DNA of 64,000 nt from JAFKFH01 sp017307375 (lineage in GTDB: Bacteria > Pseudomonadota > Alphaproteobacteria > Ferrovibrionales > Ferrovibrionaceae): positions 2,914,001 to 2,978,000 of the forward strand of contig OZ245874.1 in assembly GCA_965229335.1 (NCBI GenBank). The letters run 5' to 3'. The notes below the pieces were generated by a model. It saw nothing but the letters and a program-made list of their open reading frames with translations. It was not told the origin of the DNA and did no database searches. A program made the position numbers and the translations under genes. Numbering within the stretch: the first letter of the stretch is position 1; every line of letters starts with the position of its first letter. Shown here piece by piece: positions 59,507 through 64,000 of this stretch.

Positions 59507-60895
59507 ATGGACGGTCGCACCACAGCCCTTGCCGCCACCGCCGGCTGGTTCGACCAGGGCCACTTCCTGGTCGAACTCGGCCGCCGGGTTGCCCACCGCA
59601 CCGAAAGCCAGGAGGCGACGAGCGGCCCGGCCCTTCGCGCCTACCTGACCGACGAGATCGTGCCGAGTATCGAGAAACTCGGCTTTGCCTGGGATATCCA
59701 TCCGAACCCGGATCCGCGGCACGGCCCCTTTCTGATCGCGCGCAGGATCGAGGGCGCCGATCTGCCGACGGTGCTGATCTACGGCCACGGCGACGTGGTG
59801 CGCGGCTACGACGCCCAGTGGAAGGACGGGCTGTCGCCCTGGGCCGTCACCGTCGTGGGCGACCGCTGGTACGGCCGGGGCACCGCAGACAACAAGGGCC
59901 AGCATTCGATCAACCTCGCCGCGCTGGAGCGGGTGATCGAGCAGCGGGGCCGGCTCGGCTTCAACGTCAAGCTGCTGATCGAGATGGGCGAGGAGGCCGG
60001 ATCGCCCGGCTTGCACGAAATCTGCCGCGTCCATGCCGCGGCGCTGGCGGCCGACGTGCTGATCGCGTCCGACGGCCCGCGGCTGAAGGCCGAGCAGCCG
60101 ACGCTGTTCCTCGGTTCGCGCGGGGCGGTCAACTGGGATCTCGTCGTCGATCTGCGCGAAGGCGGCCATCATTCCGGCAACTGGGGCGGCTTGCTGGCCA
60201 ATCCGGGTACCATCCTGTCGCATGCCATCGCCAGCATGGTCGATGCCCGCGGCCGCATCCTGGTCGACGGTCTGCGGCCGCCGCCGATTCCCGATTCGGT
60301 GCGGCAGGCGCTGGCCCCGATCGAGCCGGGCGAGCCCACGGGGCCCGCGATCGACCCGGCATGGGGCGAGCCGGGCCTGACCCCGGCCGAGCGGGTGTTC
60401 GGCTGGAACGCGCTGGAGGTGCTGGCCTATCGCACCGGCAACCCGGACAACCCGGTCAATGCGATCCCGCCGCGGGCGTCGGCCCACATGCAGTTGCGCT
60501 TCGTCGTCGGCACCGACTGGGAAAACCTCGAGGTGATCCTGCGCGACCATCTCGACCGGCACGGCTTCTGCCAGGTCAAGGTGGTGATGGCCGACGAGCC
60601 GGTGATGCGCGCGACGCGCCTCGATCCCGACATGCCCTGGGTGCGCTGGGCGGTCGATTCGATGACGCGGTCGACCGGCAAGGCGCCGGCCGTGCTGCCC
60701 AATCTCGGCGGGTCGCTGCCCAATGACTGCTTTGCCGAAATCCTCGGCCTGCCGACGCTGTGGGTGCCCCATTCCTATCCCGCCTGCTCGCAGCATGCGC
60801 CGAACGAGCACATGCTGGCCCCGGTTGTCCGTGAAGGCCTGCAGATCATGACCGGCCTGTTCTGGGACCTCGGCGAGCAGGGGATCCCGGGCTAG
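59507..60895 (+). CDS. M20 family metallopeptidase/amidohydrolase
   Basis: The 462-residue zinc hydrolase has GHGDVVRGYD (His and Asp), WYGRGTADNKGQHS (bridging Asp), the catalytic Glu pair in EMGEEAGSPGL, and a late His in QHAPNEHM. The inserted dimerisation domain contains EGGHHSGNWGG. Members cut dipeptides, N-acyl amino acids or carbamoyl compounds. It starts 2 bp after the synthetase stop, so it belongs to the same unit. Confidence 0.88.
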   Translation: MDGRTTALAATAGWFDQGHFLVELGRRVAHRTESQEATSGPALRAYLTDEIVPSIEKLGFAWDIHPNPDPRHGPFLIARRIEGADLPTVLIYGHGDVVRGYDAQWKDGLSPWAVTVVGDRWYGRGTADNKGQHSINLAALERVIEQRGRLGFNVKLLIEMGEEAGSPGLHEICRVHAAALAADVLIASDGPRLKAEQPTLFLGSRGAVNWDLVVDLREGGHHSGNWGGLLANPGTILSHAIASMVDARGRILVDGLRPPPIPDSVRQALAPIEPGEPTGPAIDPAWGEPGLTPAERVFGWNALEVLAYRTGNPDNPVNAIPPRASAHMQLRFVVGTDWENLEVILRDHLDRHGFCQVKVVMADEPVMRATRLDPDMPWVRWAVDSMTRSTGKAPAVLPNLGGSLPNDCFAEILGLPTLWVPHSYPACSQHAPNEHMLAPVVREGLQIMTGLFWDLGEQGIPG

Positions 60896-60906
60896 GGCGC
60901 CGGTCG

Positions 60907-61329
60907 TCAGGCGGCCGCGCCGACCTCTGCCGCCGCCGCGATCATCGCGCCGGAAAGCAGGGTGTAGGCGCGGGTCCAGGCGGCGCGCAGTTCCGGCGTG
61001 AACGCCTCGCCCAGTCCGGATTGAAGGGTGTCGAGCAGCGCCTGGCCGACGGTCGCGTAGTGCTGGTCGGTGACGCCATAGCCGACATGACGGCGGGCCA
61101 GCGACTTCACGTCGTCGAGAATGGTCTCCAGGCGATTGAGCTGGGTGACGACCAGGGTCAGGGCACCCATCAGCTTGATGCCCTGCGACCGCAGGTCGCC
61201 CCGGAACAGCGGCTGCAGCGCCGGATCGATTTCGAACAGCCGGGCATAGAACGCGGCGGCGACCGCCTCCTTGTTCGGTGCGACCAGGGCGAAGCTTTGC
61301 TGGACCAGTGCGATGTCCTGCGGCGTCAT
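60907..61329 (-). CDS. Single-domain globin
   Basis: The 140-residue protein is a globin like the heme part of flavohemoglobin or Vitreoscilla hemoglobin: Tyr28 at B10 (FYARLF), and proximal His81 in RRHVGYGVTDQHYATVG. It has no reductase domain. The likely role is O2 or NO binding. It converges on the M20 gene. Confidence 0.9.
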   Translation of the reverse strand: MTPQDIALVQQSFALVAPNKEAVAAAFYARLFEIDPALQPLFRGDLRSQGIKLMGALTLVVTQLNRLETILDDVKSLARRHVGYGVTDQHYATVGQALLDTLQSGLGEAFTPELRAAWTRAYTLLSGAMIAAAAEVGAAA

Positions 61330-61416
61330 GACGGATCTCCCTATCCGGAACGAGTTGACGGGGGGATCCTGCCGGGGCGCCGTTTCAGTCCGATATCGCC
61401 GCCTGTTTCAATTGTT

Positions 61417-62925
61417 TCAGAGGAAGCCGGCCCGCTTCATCAGCAGGAAGAAATCGCGATGCGCGGCGGCGATCTCGTCGGGGTCGCTCAGATGCGAGAT
61501 CAGCGCGGTCTCGAAGTTCGGCTGCTTGAGCCGGGCGAGGATGCGGGCGCGCGCCTGCTCGACCGCCTTCGAACCCGGCGGCAGCGCGTCGGGCAGGCAC
61601 AGCGCGATCAGCCGGGTGGCGCGATCGAGCAGGGTCGAGCCCTTGCCCTCGATCCGCGCGAGGTCCTCGTCCTTGAACGAGGCGAGCAACAGGTTTTCCA
61701 GATGGGTATTCAGCTCGACCTTCGACAGCGTCGGCAGATCGGACCGGTGGATCAGCCGGTGCAGGCCGGTGATCCGGCGCAGCCGTTCCTCGAAATCCGC
61801 ATGGCCGCGATCGTGATCGTCGAGGGCCCGCAGTCCCTTGATCGCCTCGCGCAATTGCCGGGTCAGCACCTCCGACACGTCGGCGCGGATGGTGCTGTCG
61901 TTCAGGGCCAAGAGGAAGCGGGCGCGGCGGCCGATATCGACGAAGGCGGCGCAAAGTTGTTCGGTCGCCTCCTTCAACCCACCGGGGCCGGACTTGTTGA
62001 TCATCAGCGCCAGCCGGCGTACCAGCCCCTCGGATACCAGATGCCCGCCGACCATCGGCCGGTCGAGCGGTACCAGCCGCTCGGCCAGGCCATAGAACTC
62101 GCGATCCTCGTCGGCCGGCTTGTTCTTCGACAGCGGCGTCTTGGTCGCAAGCTGCTGGCCGATACGGTCGGCGATCGCGGTCTGCGTATCCGGCAGCCGG
62201 CCGCCCGCGATCAGCGCCGACAGCCGCTCGACCAGCCGGCCCTGTGCGGCATCGCCCTGGCCCTGGACATAGCGCGCCTGGCCATGGGCCAGGCTTGCCA
62301 GGAACTGCAGCGACCCGGCGAGGTTCGGGCGATTGCCAGGCAATTGTTCGATGAACTTGATGTCCGACAGCAGGTCGGTGAAGAAGTCGTCGAGCGGCGC
62401 GATGTCGCTAGCGGTCGCCTGCTCGGCCCAGCCGACCAGGCTTTCGAGCTTGTCCCAGCCGAGGCGCGAGCGGGTGATCTGGCGGGCGATGCCGGCACGC
62501 ACCAGGAAGTTTCGCTCGGCTGGATCGTCGGTTTCCCCGGCGACGCCGGCGACCAGCGCGTCGTAGCCCTCCGCCTCGATCGAGGGCAGGATCTTGTCCT
62601 CGGCCCTGCGGGCGCGCTCGGCCAGCGCCTCGGCCAGGCCGAACAATCGCTCGCGCAGGTCCTTGCTGCGGTTCTGGTCGCCCTTGGCCTGCAGCGAGGC
62701 GACGCGGAAGATGGCGGTGTTGACGAGGTCGCCGGCATCCATCACCCGCTTCATTTCGGCGGCGGAATGCAGCGTCTCGACGGGCGTGGCGCCGACCGCC
62801 GCGACGTAGTTCTTGAACAGGCGCGATAGCGTGCGGCGGGCCGGATAGGCATAGAAATCCCCGATCGAGCTGCAGCCTGGCGCTTGCTCGATGGCGGCCA
62901 CCGTGATCCGACTGGTCGCGCTCAT
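61417..62925 (-). CDS. Protein of unknown function, mainly helical
   Basis: The 502-residue protein lacks a signal, membrane helix or motif I know. It is predicted to be almost entirely helical, with segments such as LRERLFGLAEALAERARRAE and VLTRQLREAIKGLRALDD, and ends AAAHRDFFLLMKRAGFL. The start is unclear: ATG 62925 or GTG 62934. It lies 87 bp from the globin start. A signalling or scaffold role is possible but unsupported. Confidence 0.65.
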   Translation of the reverse strand: MSATSRITVAAIEQAPGCSSIGDFYAYPARRTLSRLFKNYVAAVGATPVETLHSAAEMKRVMDAGDLVNTAIFRVASLQAKGDQNRSKDLRERLFGLAEALAERARRAEDKILPSIEAEGYDALVAGVAGETDDPAERNFLVRAGIARQITRSRLGWDKLESLVGWAEQATASDIAPLDDFFTDLLSDIKFIEQLPGNRPNLAGSLQFLASLAHGQARYVQGQGDAAQGRLVERLSALIAGGRLPDTQTAIADRIGQQLATKTPLSKNKPADEDREFYGLAERLVPLDRPMVGGHLVSEGLVRRLALMINKSGPGGLKEATEQLCAAFVDIGRRARFLLALNDSTIRADVSEVLTRQLREAIKGLRALDDHDRGHADFEERLRRITGLHRLIHRSDLPTLSKVELNTHLENLLLASFKDEDLARIEGKGSTLLDRATRLIALCLPDALPPGSKAVEQARARILARLKQPNFETALISHLSDPDEIAAAHRDFFLLMKRAGFL

Positions 62926-63011
62926 GCCCTCCACACCTTACGTGAACATTCGTACAGTGAGTGGTGTAGCCGACGGTTACACCGATGGAAAGGCCTGTCG
63001 GACTTTCTCGT

Positions 63012-64000
63012 TCAGCGCGGCAGCGTCAGGACGAACGCGGCACCCGGCTCGCCGCCCGTCACGAGTGTCAGGCGGCCGCCATGGGCCTCGGCGATCGCGG
63101 CCGCCACGGCGAGGCCGACCCCGCTGCCGTCCCCTGGCGGCTTGGTCGTGAAGAATGGCTCGAATATGCGCTGACGCAAGTCGGGGGGCACGCCCGGGCC
63201 GTTGTCGGCGACGGTCAGCGTGACCTGGTCCGGATCGGTCGTGCTGGAAATTCGCAGCCGGCGCGGGCCGGCGATATCGCCGAGCGCCGACCGGGCGTTG
63301 AGAACGAGATTCAGGACGATCTGGCCGAGCTGACCTTCGTCGCCGCGGATCTGGGGCAGGTCGGCGGCCAGCGCCAGGTCGAGGACGATGTCGCTGCCGC
63401 GCAGTTCGTCGGCGACGAGATCCAGCGTGGCTTCTACCAGGCGGTTCAGGTCCAGCGGCAGATGCTCCGGCGGACGCTGCCGGGCAAGACCCAGGAAGGT
63501 GCGGACGATCCTGCCGCATCGTTCGGCGGCCAGACGGATCTTTTCCGCCTGGATGCGAAGCGGCCCGGCGGCTGCGGTCTCCTCGAGCAGACGGGCGCGA
63601 CCGACAACCACCGAAAGCGGGTTGTTCAGTTCGTGGGCGACGCCGGTGACCAGGGCGCCGAGGGTGGCGAGCTTGTCGTTGCGGTGCAGGATTTCGCGCT
63701 GGCGGGCGATTTCCGCGGCCGCTGCCCGCTGGCCGCTGAGATCGCGCAGATAGGCGGTGAACAGCCGACGCTCGCCCAGCGCCACTTCGGCAAGTGTGAG
63801 TTCGACCGGGAACAGCCGGCCGTCGGCGCTGCGCGCCTCGATCTCGACCCGCCGGCCCATCATCGTCGAACGGCCTTCGCGCAGGTAGCGGGCGAAGCCC
63901 TGGCGGTGGGCCTGGCGCAGATGGATCGGAACGATCAGGTCGTCGATGCGCCGGCCCAGCGCCTCGCGCCGGCGATAGCCGAAGACGCGCTCGGCCGCCG
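63012..64000 (-). CDS. PAS-domain sensor histidine kinase (N-terminus cut by window edge)
   Basis: The visible 329 residues hold the end of a PAS domain (VFGYRRREALGRRIDDLIVP... ARSADGRLFPVELTLAEV), a HisKA domain with the His in GVAHELNNPLSV, and a HATPase domain with NLVLNARSA, DNGPGVP, FEPFFTTKPPGDGSGVGLAV. It reads continuously to the right edge; an internal ATG at 63863 is not the true start. No receiver is seen. Confidence 0.9.
   Translation of the reverse strand, partial: AAERVFGYRRREALGRRIDDLIVPIHLRQAHRQGFARYLREGRSTMMGRRVEIEARSADGRLFPVELTLAEVALGERRLFTAYLRDLSGQRAAAAEIARQREILHRNDKLATLGALVTGVAHELNNPLSVVVGRARLLEETAAAGPLRIQAEKIRLAAERCGRIVRTFLGLARQRPPEHLPLDLNRLVEATLDLVADELRGSDIVLDLALAADLPQIRGDEGQLGQIVLNLVLNARSALGDIAGPRRLRISSTTDPDQVTLTVADNGPGVPPDLRQRIFEPFFTTKPPGDGSGVGLAVAAAIAEAHGGRLTLVTGGEPGAAFVLTLPR

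Overview
The window is a stretch of GC-rich chromosome from an alphaproteobacterium, probably a soil or water heterotroph of the Rhodospirillales/Rhizobiales type. This rests on the strong G/C third-position bias, the many ATGA/GTGA start-stop overlaps, the LivKHMGF, TRAP and GntR-FCD families, an RlmJ gene and a PAS-type hybrid kinase. The exact genus cannot be read from the sequence. It holds 62 protein genes, of which the first and last are cut by the window edges. I see no rRNA, tRNA, CRISPR array, transposase, integrase or phage gene. No gap exceeds 300 bp; the longest (35073-35341) is 269 bp.

Region A (1-17377) looks like an N-heteroaromatic (pyridine-type) catabolic island. A TetR gene is divergent from a long collinear run: a NicX-like 2,5-dihydroxypyridine dioxygenase, CoxG, a three-subunit molybdenum hydroxylase (FAD, 2Fe-2S and Mo subunits), an esterase/arylformamidase-like hydrolase, a complete LivKHMGF importer and a second alpha/beta hydrolase. 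After a 134-bp gap come a second, two-subunit Mo hydroxylase of IorAB/NicAB type with a Tat signal, then glutathione-dependent formaldehyde dehydrogenase (FrmA), S-formylglutathione hydrolase (FrmB) and a convergent LysR gene. The promoter before the dioxygenase carries two copies of a TetR-like operator, one of them filling the -35/-10 spacer.

Region B (17494-29083) is a mixed block. It has two tandem secreted proteins of unknown family, a Cys-less SUOX-like small protein coupled to a large hybrid histidine kinase, a CheY-like regulator, RlmJ, an NTF2/SnoaL-like protein, an unknown 401-residue protein, a pentapeptide-repeat protein with an internal duplication, and a small coiled-coil protein.

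Region C (29159-40461) has a second Liv operon ending in an aromatic-aldehyde-type dehydrogenase with a divergent AraC regulator. It also has a DUF4198-like periplasmic protein, a GntR regulator with two winged-helix domains, an orphan peptide-type solute-binding protein, and a GntR/FadR regulator.

Region D (40538-50931) is a sugar-acid module: KdgD, a DctP-Q-M TRAP importer, uronate dehydrogenase, a GntR regulator, an SMP-30 lactonase, a DapA-family dehydratase/aldolase, an IlvD/Edd dehydratase of the L-arabinonate type, and a Gfo/Idh/MocA dehydrogenase. Hexuronate and pentonate routes would meet at 2-ketoglutarate semialdehyde. A TTGT-N3-ACAA operator recurs before four transcription units here.

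Region E (51009-60895) has a cyclase-family hydrolase and a fumarylacetoacetase-family hydrolase divergent from GntR, an NMT1/taurine-type ABC importer with two different permeases, a cupin, acetoacetyl-CoA synthetase and an M20 peptidase. The right end has a single-domain globin, an unknown 502-residue protein and a cut PAS-histidine kinase.
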